Assembly (NCBI GenBank): GCA_000507305.1
Contig: DF240217.1
Coordinates: forward strand, 1-64,000
Length of the DNA: 64,000 nucleotides
Origin: Breviolum minutum Mf 1.05b.01
Lineage: Eukaryota; Sar; Dinophyceae; Suessiales; Symbiodiniaceae
Direction of reading: 5' to 3'
Shown piece by piece: positions 22,582-30,754 of this stretch. Both the position numbers and the translations under genes were made by a program. Below the pieces are notes generated by a model, which saw nothing but the letters and a program-made list of their open reading frames with translations, did no database searches and was not told where the DNA came from. How positions within the stretch are numbered: position 1 is the first letter of the stretch; each line of letters starts with the position of its first letter.

Positions 22582-25306
22582 TTTTTGTCCGCGCAACCTC
22601 CTGTTGCCACCCAGGGGCATTGCATCATCTTGGGCTGCAACAGTGGTCAACTCCAAGTCTGGGATGCTTCATCTGCAGAGTTGTTGAGCACTGCCAAGGT
22701 TTCGGTAGCTGAAAAAAAATGCAATTTTTCGCTCGGGATTGGTTGAGTTGGTTGAGTTGGTTGAGTTGGTTGAGTTGGTTGAGTTGGTTGAGTTGGTTGG
22801 GTTGGTTGGGTTGGTTGGGTTGGTTGGGTTGGTTTGGTCCATTTTTCTACTTGGGACATGACGGGGTGTAGTTTTTGTATATTTTTTTCCGTTTGAATAT
22901 ACCCGTTGTGACTATTGATTTGAGAAACTTTTTTTTCAAGATGATGAAATCAAATCCCAGAAAAAGAAATCAGGTTTGCGTAGCAGCTTTGTCTTCAGTT
23001 TTATGGAAACCATAACCAGAAACCCATGACAATCCACGACGTAAATCCCCTCGCAGGCTTTCCATGCTTTGGCGAGTGGTGCGACCTGCAAGGTGTCTGC
23101 CCTCGTGACTTTTGTGAAACGTGGCACTGTCTTCGCAGCCTGTGATGGGATGCCTGAAGTCTTGGAAATTGGGATCATGGATGGCTTGACCCGAAGTTCC
23201 TTGAAGACCGGTAAGAGACTCGTTCGAAATTTGAAACGGATCGGAAGTGTTCCAGAAGAAACATCTGGGACTTTGTTAATTTTTTCTTGGTGGGTAAAGG
23301 TGCATGGTCTTGGGGGATTGAGTGATGAAGTTGATGGATGAGCGGAGAACATCTATCGTATGCCCCTGCATATCATTATCACTCTCTCTCTCTCTCTCTC
23401 TACGTGTATCATTATTTGAGTATAATATATGATTACAGTATTTATATATCGTATCTCTCTCCATGTATCAAAGGAGAAGCATCTATTTTTCTGCAAGCGA
23501 TCCCTTTGGCAGATATATGCATTTTAGATCCACAGTGCGGGTCAAGAGTACTCAGAGTACCATGCGTTTGGTTTGTGTTATCTTAAACATAGCCCTCTTC
23601 TGAGGCATACACCCTCCCCAAAATGGGCGTTTGGAAGATGATTTTCCTTTTCAATTGGGTGAATCTTATGTTCCTTCCTGCTGATAATTTTCAGGGGTGT
23701 ATGTGGATGCCTCTGAAACAATACAGAAGCGAAGGCTGCAAAACGGTTGGCCAAGTAAACTTCTTTGACATGAGTTATCCGGCCATCCCTTTGTATAGCG
23801 GTTCTAAATAGGATTCACAACCCAACTTCTACACGAATGAAAAGCCTTCGGGTTGTGGTTTTCAAACATCTTTTTCTCTAAACAAAGTATCACTCCAGGC
23901 TTTTAAAGGACATTTTTTCCACTTTATGATTGATATCTTTGAGGGTGGTTGGTAACTTAACCCCCCCCAACCATTCTCCATCCGACTCCTTTTTCAGCTT
24001 TTTCAAAGGACTGGTGTTACCAGCCTGGCAGCACTTGGAACTGCCAGTGGCGATTGGTTGTTGACCGCCTCCTTTAGTGCTCCGTTGAAACTCTGGCGCT
24101 TGCCCTCCGCGGGCGCCGATTTAGCGAACTTGAAGAAGGCGGGGATAAAACGAGCGATCAGCGAGCGTCACTGTGCATGGAGAATGGGGTTGAAGTCGCT
24201 GGAAACCAAGCAAAAAACCACAGCTGCATGATTGAATTTCATCCATTTTAACTATTGGAACACACCTTTTTGAGATCCGAAAAAAGATTGGAACTTGGCA
24301 ATTCTGGGCAAACTTGGCCTTTTTTTGGGGTTGAAAAACGTAAGGAGGTAACCCTTTGAAATGGTTGAAAACGGTGACCCCTCCAAGGATTCTGACCGAA
24401 TCACGAATGCCAGGCGACTCAACGGTTGAAAGCTCCAGGAAACAATGCGACAGCTCTCGATTTGTGCTCTTTTCGTAGCAAGATCTATGCCCTTTGTGCA
24501 GATGGTTCAACACAGGTCGGGTTGTTTTAACAAATGGAATGTATGTTGTTTTGGAATTTCCTGTGAAACAACCGGGTCCAAAAAATGGCAACGAAAACGC
24601 CATATGACTCATCCCCTTCAAAGTTGGGTGTGCCAGGTGGAATTTTTTCAAGCCGAAGAGGGTTCCTTGGCTGTGGAGCATTTTGTTGCAAAATGAAAGC
24701 CAGTGATTTGCTTCAAGATATTCCCCTATTTTTCATTGACTCATTTTTGCCAATTGATCATTTTTCCGATGCCAAATTGAGTTCATCATTGAACCTGAAT
24801 TGGGACCCAATTTTGCCACGTTCAACGGCTCCCCAAAATTGGCTCGGAAGGTGTGTCTTTCAGACTGTTGAGGTTTGGAGAAAACACCACCCTCAGCCTC
24901 GCAACGTGTCCTCTCATGTCACGAACGCATTGAGCATGCGTGGTTTCGTAAAGGAGGACGGGGGGCGAAATCCATGAACAGATGGGGTTCAGAATGGGTG
25001 GAAATGGAACGCAACAACAAAAACACACTTTTTATCTGGAATTCAGTGCATTCCAACTAAATCGAAGTAGAGTTTTTCTTTGTAAAGAGGATGTTGTTCC
25101 TCCAACATCTTTTTATAACATCTGAAAATTTGAAGAAACTTCCTATAGTGACTCGTGGAACACTTGGTGACTTGGTGCAGTCTTTTTTTTTGAAACCACA
25201 GGCGGCACGGGTGATTTGGTGGTGCTTGGCTATGGGGAATCCATCGTGGCCTATTGGACCGTTGCGGTTGATGCAACGATGCGGACGGCGCCAAGGGAGC
25301 TGGGAG
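22582..25306 (+). CDS. WD40 beta-propeller protein, multi-exon
   Basis: Five exons are well supported. 22582-22698 reads '[20 protein letters not shown]' and ends at a GT donor. 23057-23210 reads '[19 protein letters not shown]' and ends G|GTAAGA. From 23497, '[20 protein letters not shown]' joins the previous exon in phase 1. 24009-24231 reads '[20 protein letters not shown]' then 'APLKLWRLP'. 25202-25306 reads '[20 protein letters not shown]' and ends G|GTGAAA. A further exon about 23732-23800 ('[16 protein letters not shown]') is likely. The GH...L..G...G.L.VWD pattern and '[15 protein letters not shown]' are WD40 blade signatures. Such proteins are scaffolds; which complex this one serves is unknown (a WDR43/Utp5-like ribosome-biogenesis factor is only a guess). 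The first exon of the gene is not identified. The stop at 24229 may be intron read-through. Confidence 0.65.
22737..22838. repeat. 9-bp tandem repeat in a WD40 gene intron
   Basis: About seven copies of TTGGTTGAG change abruptly into four copies of TTGGTTGGG. Read on the minus strand it gives a Pro-Thr-Gln repeat, but it lies in the intron between 22698 and 23057 on the plus strand, so I treat it as a minisatellite. Confidence 0.8.
23377..23401. repeat. (CT)n microsatellite
   Basis: About twelve CT units lie in the intron between the second and third WD40 exons. Confidence 0.8.
23610..23702. mobile_element. MITE, type B (worn)
   Basis: It runs from 'accctccccaaaatgggcgt' to 'ctgataattttcaggggtgt', with the core 'ttggaagatgattttccttt'. 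It sits in the WD40 gene just before the likely exon at 23732; its right end contains a TTTTCAG|G that could serve as a splice acceptor. Confidence 0.6.
24639..24696 (+). CDS. Possible short exon of the WD40 gene
   Basis: After TGCCAG|G the frame reads '[19 protein letters not shown]' and stops at TGA. It lies between the last two WD40 exons. Another frame over the same bases is open for 130 codons (24585-24977), so this is uncertain. Confidence 0.3.
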
Positions 25307-25330
25307 GTGAAAAATCAGTAGGGATGAGTT

Positions 25331-25451
25331 AACCCCCTGGAAGTTTAACATATATAGCCCCTGAAAAATTACCATCCCAAAAGGAAAGGAAAGTAGTCTT
25401 CCAAGCATCATGGGCTTTCAGGGGCGATGTTAGTTAAACTTCGGGGGGTGT
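25331..25451. mobile_element. MITE, type B (TTTAACA variant)
   Basis: Ends 'ccccctggaagtttaaca' and 'gttaaacttcggggggtgt'. The inner segment 'ggaaaggaaagtagtcttcc' is the reversed type B core. It starts 25 bp downstream of the GT donor of the last WD40 exon. Confidence 0.75.
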
Positions 25452-26310
25452 ACAATTTTTCAGGTTTTGTCCCTATATTGTTGGGTTTTGTCCTTCAATT
25501 TGGGACACTAAGTTGTCTTGAATTATTTGAAGTCAATTGTAGTAGGTAGGGTAGGCCTTGACCATTTTTTCCCTGCCAATCAAGCCAGTCATCGCTTTTT
25601 TGATAGTCATGGATTTTTCTGTAGCTACTTTGCCATGTCCCCCCCCACTTTTAGGGGATAGGAGGATCATATTGTTTTGTAGGTATACAGTATACGGTAT
25701 GTGATGATGGTTTTGGGTCAACAACATTTGGTCTGTGAAATCCCTAAAAAAGGCTGGGTTGAGATTCTTGATGGTTGAAAAGTTGAAAATGCCATTCTCA
25801 GCTTCAAACACGGGAAGCTGGATAATAGCAAGATATGCCCTACCCCATATATCTATATCAATTTTGGTGATTTCTTTCGACTCTTCACAAGTCGTGTTTT
25901 TTTCCTCCTTTTCTCACTTTTGCGAGTATTGCGAAAGGGTTGGAGCTGAACAAAAGGCCGAAAATTCGCGGATCCCAAGAATCTCTTGTTGGATACACCA
26001 ACTTTTCTGTTGAGACAACACGAAACACCTTTTCAGAAGGCGATTCAAAAACAAAACTCATGGGTATACTTGTGTAAGCGTTTTTTTCTTTTCCTAGCAC
26101 CCCAAAAAAACAACAACTTCCTTGTAACAGCCTCAATCTTTTGGTTGCATCCAAATTTAGGTTTCCTTTCAAAGTAGCATCGAAAAAACATGCAACAGCA
26201 ACAACAACAAAGACACCCCAAAAACGACAAACAACCACCATGAATTGCACCCAACAAACAACTAAAAAAAACAACCACATCAAGAACACCATTTTTTTTT
26301 TGGGATTTGA

Positions 26311-26440
26311 AGGGTCCGACCCCGAAGTTGCGGGAGTTGTGTCACCTGGATGTCAGGTGATACCAAGCTTTACCGTTTCAAAAGCTGAGTTGGGAATCCC
26401 CAGGAGCTTTGATTTGACGACATTTTCTGATAGAAAACGG
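26311..26440 (+). CDS. Possible exon, frame unresolved
   Basis: After TTTGAAG|G two frames are protein-like: one reads 'SDPEVAGVVSPGCQVIPSFT', the other 'TPKLRELCHLDVR' then stops. Both would be on the plus strand downstream of the WD40 gene. No domain was recognised. Confidence 0.25.
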
Positions 26441-26569
26441 TGATTCACCATATTTTTCCAACAAAAAACATCCGTATCAGATGCTGGAACTTATGTTTAC
26501 ATAAATCTAAAATCAAGAAATTAGGACTTGTGATTTGTGTTGGGGTGAATTTAAAGGCGACAAAAATTC

Positions 26570-26682
26570 ACTGTTTTCTTTGGGAACCGGACTTGGGGAC
26601 GAAGCTTCAACGGTTCAAAATGCTTCCCGGAAGGTTAAATGGATCCATCCTTTGCAGCAGAGGCCCAGCAATTTTTGTTTGA
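26570..26682 (+). CDS. Possible exon, function unknown
   Basis: The frame reads 'WEPDLGTKLQRFKMLPGRLN' then 'GSILCSRGPAIFV' and a stop, ending 8 bp before a type B MITE. It could be the penultimate part of the gene that ends at 27351. Confidence 0.3.
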
Positions 26683-26689
26683 CAGGCTG

Positions 26690-26793
26690 CACCCCAGAAA
26701 ACTAACGAATTTCCCCTGAAAATCCATGGTTGGAAGATGTATTTCCTATTAAAACAGTCCTTTTTTAGGGGACATGTTAGTTTCGGGGGTGTA
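26690..26793. mobile_element. MITE, type B
   Basis: Ends 'accccagaaaactaac' and 'gttagtttcgggggtgt'; core 'catggttggaagatgtattt'. Confidence 0.7.
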
Positions 26794-26919
26794 ATCCAAT
26801 GAGCAATTTTTTTGTGAAAAACCTGAGCCCATGAGAATTCCGAAAACCTTTAGTGCCCTGACACTTGGTTCAAAAAGGATTTTTTCATAGGACAACATAT
26901 TCACCTAAACATTCCTTTA

Positions 26920-27049
26920 CTCCCCCCGGAAGTTTAACAGCTCGCCCCTGAAAGACATGATGGTTGGAAGACATTCGCCTTTCCTTTTGGGATGGTAATT
27001 TTTCATGGGCGAACTGTTAGATAAATTGTTAACTTTCCAGCGGGTGTAC
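26920..27049. mobile_element. MITE, type B (TTTAACA variant)
   Basis: Ends 'ccccccggaagtttaaca' and 'gttaactttccagcgggtgt'; core 'gatggttggaagacattcgc'. The right third carries a small internal duplication of the 'actgttag/attgtta' phrase. Confidence 0.7.
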
Positions 27050-27120
27050 ACAGGTCTATGCTCCTCTTTTTTGGTGAGAATTCCGCACTAGTAAATGGCA
27101 CATGGAATCATATGGAATCT

Positions 27121-27203
27121 ACCCTCCCTGAAAACTAACATGTTCGCATCTGAAAATGGATGATTGGAAGACGATTGGGCGAAATGTTAGTTTCAGGGAG
27201 GGT
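27121..27203. mobile_element. MITE, type B (short)
   Basis: Ends 'accctccctgaaaactaaca' and 'tgttagtttcagggagggt' are almost perfectly inverted. This 83-bp copy lacks part of the core. Its right end runs directly into the exon-like frame at 27208. Confidence 0.8.
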
Positions 27204-27207
27204 ACAG

Positions 27208-27351
27208 ATTATGAAAGTCACTCGACCCTATCAGATTGACCTCCATGGCGGCCAGGTGTTGGTCTTACCACCGACTTGGTGGTTGCGCATGGAGCCATGG
27301 CAAAGCCGCTTTTTAGTCGAGTCTCCACCGGCATGTTTCGTTATATACTAA
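27208..27351 (+). CDS. C-terminal exon, possibly cupin/JmjC-like
   Basis: The frame reads 'MKVTRPYQIDLHGGQVLVLP', 'PTWWLRMEPWQSRFLVESPP', 'ACFVIY' and ends at TAA 27349. The G.VLVLPPTWW segment followed by a beta-like strand resembles the end of the double-stranded beta-helix of cupin_8/JmjC dioxygenases, where G..L.(I/V)P..WWH is usual. Here the position of the metal-ligand-like His is Leu, so either activity is lost or the resemblance is accidental. It is the last plus-strand exon before the strand switch. Confidence 0.35.
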   Translation: MMKVTRPYQIDLHGGQVLVLPPTWWLRMEPWQSRFLVESPPACFVIY

Positions 27352-27359
27352 AATAGTGG

Positions 27360-28085
27360 TGGTAGGTCAATGGATAGATGTGTCAGGTTGACAAATGTAC
27401 TGCAGGCTTGATGGAAATATACATTTTTTTGAAGATATACAAGTGGGTTGTAGGTCATTTTGTGAGACTGAATGTGTATGTACTGGTATCAATAGCTGCA
27501 GCCGTTTCATCTCAGCTTGATCATGGCTCACTATGACAGACAGGACCAATCTTTTCAGGATATTCAGTCGCGAGTTTTTCGGCGTTTTCAGTCCACTTCT
27601 TGATTCCCATGGTGCAATACATGTAAACTATAGTCAAATTATACATTTCAGGGAAACCTAGCTTGGTGAAATATTATAATTTGGCCAGATTTGAGCATCC
27701 ATTGTGCTCATGATGCCTCCTGGCAGTGAATTTCAACGAATATCAGCTGACACACGTTTTTCAACCTGAAACTTTTCGGCATAGATGAGCGATACATCAA
27801 CTCCTTTCGCTGCCATTGGAAACGTGGGTTGCTTGACCTCCTTTATCGAAAATGTGGGGCGCCGGTTGGATGTTTACCACTGGAGCCTTTGACTTCCCTT
27901 TTTTTTTGCGACGTATGCAAATGCAGTGAGCCAACAAAACACAGACATCTTCAAAGGATGATACGTGTCAATTGAGAATTCTTAGACTAAATTTTCATAA
28001 AATTTCCGGTCACATAGATCAAAGAATGGAAATGGATGGAAGGTGATTTCATTGCATATGGGTGTTATATCTTTTCATATGGGTG
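27360..28085. other. Convergent intergenic stretch
   Basis: Plus-strand exons end at 27351 and minus-strand exons end at 28086. No gene was seen between them. A 'catatgggtgttat' phrase is repeated at about 28056 and 28077. This is a tail-to-tail strand switch. Confidence 0.45.
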
Positions 28086-28600
28086 TTATGATGTTGTGTT
28101 TGCACTGACAAGCGCCTTTTTTTTCTCTAAATCGCAGCCATTCACAGCGGAAAGCCACACTAAGTCACTATGGAAGCCAGCGCTGTAGACCTGGCCAGCG
28201 TGGATGTTTTCAAGCTTGCATGGGTTTGCCACAATCACCTGAAACATCACCTGAAACCACGATGAAAACATCAAAAACAATGTCAGTGATGTCAAAACAA
28301 ATCAAATGTCAATGATGTCAATGATGTCAAATGTCAATGATGTCAAGTTACTGCAAAGCAGGAGGTTCTTTTTTTTTTTATCACTTTTTGCGTTCAGTCA
28401 TGCCACATTTCCCCTTGTGGACATTGGCACCAGCCAGCCCCAAACTTGAAGGAACACTCTCATAGCCAGGGATCTTGTAGACACTCTTTATCGATTCTCC
28501 CGTGGCCAATTGGCAGTCATAGTTGCTCCTGCCGTTTACCTGCGCTTGTTTGAAGTTCATCACTTTGACATTCAGAGCGTTCATAGTTACTCCCACCGTG
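28086..28600 (-). CDS. Unknown gene F, C-terminal exons
   Basis: Two minus-strand exons. About 28570-28385 reads 'VNGRSNYDCQLATGESIKSV' then 'PGYESVPSSLGLAGANVHKG'. About 28242-28086 reads 'VIVANPCKLENIHAGQVYSA', 'GFHSDLVWLSAVNGCDLEKK' and ends at TAA 28086-28088. The composition is globular. No family was recognised. The sequence just upstream of the first exon (28571-28625) repeats about 50 bp of that exon ('cctgcgcttgtttgaa.ttcatcac'), a local duplication. Confidence 0.45.
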
Positions 28601-28633
28601 TACCTGCGCTTGTTTGAATTTCATCACTTTGAC

Positions 28634-29199
28634 TCATTGATTTAGTCTCTGCCACGTTCTCAACTGAGTCTTCAAAGCCTTTACCTCCCTCTCCAATGAG
28701 TTCACCATATTCCTGAGGCCCGTGTTCTCATTGTAAAGGTCTTTCATCTTCAAATTCGCTTGGTACAACTGATTCGTCAACTCATGTACCTGATCTCGAT
28801 GTTGAATATACTCTCGATCATCTCGATCACCTCGATCATCTCGATCACCTCGATCACCTCGATCATCTCGATTATCTCGATCATCTCGATCTCGGTCATC
28901 TCGGACTCCATGATTCGGTGGTGCTAATGGTACTGGTGCTTCTGGTACTGGTGCTTCTGCTGGAGCTGGATCGGCTTTCTTGCCTTATCTTGCTGGAATG
29001 TCACCAGAACCTTTAAAATAGACCCACTGCCTATCACTCAACAATCCCACTCAGACTCGGAGTAAGCGGAGAAAAAAACCTTCAAATAATTGAGAGACAA
29101 GTTGCGATTTTTGTTGTAGAGGTTCTTTAGAATCTTTCGCCGGGCATCTCTTTCAGCAGGAAGCTCGACATCCAAGAACACACTGCGCGGTCGGCCCAT
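28634..29199 (-). CDS. Small coiled-coil protein with Asp-Arg repeat (gene E)
   Basis: The ATG at 29199 begins exon 1: 'MGRPRSVFLDVELPAERDAR', 'RKILKNLYNKNRNLSLNYLK', ending near 29045. Exon 2 starts near 28983 with a Pro/Ala linker ('PAPAEAPVPEAPVPLAPP'). It then has a charged repeat of D-D-R-(G/D)-D-R type from a 9-bp tandem repeat (28812-28905), and then a clear coiled coil: 'YIQHRDQVHELTNQLYQANL', 'KMKDLYNENTGLRNMVNSLE'. It stops at TGA 28634-28636. The exact splice junction is not fixed because several phases work. It is a complete, compact gene of roughly 165 codons. The basic N-terminus followed by a coiled coil could suit nucleic-acid binding and self-association, but that is inference. 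Confidence 0.55.
28812..28905. repeat. 9-bp tandem repeat (TCGATCAYC) inside coding sequence
   Basis: About ten units of TCGATCATC/TCGATCACC. On the minus strand it stays in frame and encodes repeated Asp-Asp-Arg / Gly-Asp-Arg in the middle of gene E. Confidence 0.8.
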
Positions 29200-29539
29200 G
29201 GCTCCAAGAAATCTCCAACAGGACCCACTGAACGGACCCCTGAACCTGAGTATCTAATAGCTCTAGTAACTTCCTTAGGGGTCCATTGGTAAGGTCCCAT
29301 TCAATCTTTGATGGAATGGCAGCTGATACTCACTGCTTCTTTGATCGATGATATGATCCGTTCTTATCATCATTTTTCAATCCGTTTTTTGATGATGATC
29401 GATGATAAATCATGGTGTCACATCATGATGATAAGATTGGTGCAAGTTTGCCTTGCAAGCTTTTCGTAGTAAGTGAAACTGCCTTGCAACCCATGTTTAT
29501 TTTGTTTCGTTGTTGGCGGCTCCCATTGGCACAAGATGT

Positions 29540-29690
29540 ATCGAATGACATCGATGATGTGATGTCAGCAGTGTCGGATGCATCATGTTTTGAGCTGCAA
29601 CGATGCTATCATTGTTGGATTCATCTTGAGCTTCAAGGATGCCATCGTTGTTGGATGCATCATCTTGAGCTGCACTGCCATCACTGTTGA
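29540..29690. repeat. Segmental copy of part of gene D
   Basis: The stretch 'ggatgcatcatcttgagctgcactgccatcact' with its neighbours 'tcaaggatgccatc.ttgttgg' closely matches 31126-31205, inside the Ala/Asp-rich exon of gene D. Within the copy itself the 'gagct(t/g)caa.gatgc' unit is repeated two to three times. It appears to be a decayed duplicate. Confidence 0.6.
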
Positions 29691-29729
29691 ATGCGTCAGC
29701 GATCTAGTTTTTATTTTTATAGCACTACC

Positions 29730-29808
29730 AACAGCACACGGCATACAGCATACAGCATACAGCAAACGGCAAACGGCAAACGGCAAACGGCAAACGGCAA
29801 ACGGCAAA
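29730..29808. repeat. 7-bp tandem repeat
   Basis: Eleven heptamers, ACAGCAT-type changing to ACGGCAA-type. The unit is not the TTTAGGG telomere repeat. Frames through it read repetitive nonsense on both strands. Confidence 0.85.
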
Positions 29809-30754
29809 TGCGCATATACAACATACGCACGTAATATATAAAATATACGCGCGTAATATATACAATATACGCACGTTATGGCTGCGATAATGCGTCCTAG
29901 TAATTAACATTCAAAAAATAGACACGTAATGTCTCACGTAATAGCTGAGTAATCATGCGTTGACATGACAATTCAAATCGCCCGACCTTCTAGACATTGA
30001 TTGCCACAGGGCCACAAACGGCCATAAAGGGCCTCAAAGGGCCACAGCATCACCTCAAAAAATCAAACTTTTCGCATAGTCACTCAGTTTGGCACATAAC
30101 ATTATGTCATCAAATCAGTAAACTTGCCAAGTCTCAGGCCTTATCATCTCTAAATTTTTCACAGTAGCCAGCCTCAGAGATTGAAATCAAAACGATTTGA
30201 AGAATACTTAATAATCAATGTCATGGCTGCAGCCAGCTTGCAAGAGGGCATGATCACAAACAGTATCGAACATTTCAATGCAGTGGCTCCTTTTCAATCC
30301 AATGCGATGGCAGCTGCAACATATGAAAGCTCACTTCTCCTCAGAATAATTTTAATGGCATTCATATTATCGCTCAATGACACACAATTGACACACTGCA
30401 AGCATGCAAGAAATCATTGAGCTATGGCCACTGCTGAATCCACCATGCCGAGGCTGGGCACCTGTCGGATTGATGGTAAGTACATGATGCAGATCTCAGC
30501 CAAACTAGCATCATTTGTTGCTGCAGCAGTATATGTGCAATGATGTGATGTGTTTGAAGGATTGGTGACTCATGCAAGCAAACTTTTTTTCGTCCTCATA
30601 CCGATTCGCTTGCGGCATTGCGCAGTTCTCCAGTTGGACACATGAGCCATGCAAAACACCGGACCATGCAAAACAATCGTATTCGATTTATTTTTGAACA
30701 GTGACAGACTGGTTGTTATCATCACCAATCTAAGGTTAGTAGCTTATTACCAGC

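Noticed and set aside
22647-22859. Minus-strand Pro-Thr-Gln repeat protein
   Set aside because: It is produced by the 9-bp repeat in an intron of the plus-strand WD40 gene.
29730-29808. Heptamer array as an interstitial telomere
   Set aside because: The unit (ACGGCAA/ACAGCAT) does not match TTTAGGG or its variants in either strand.
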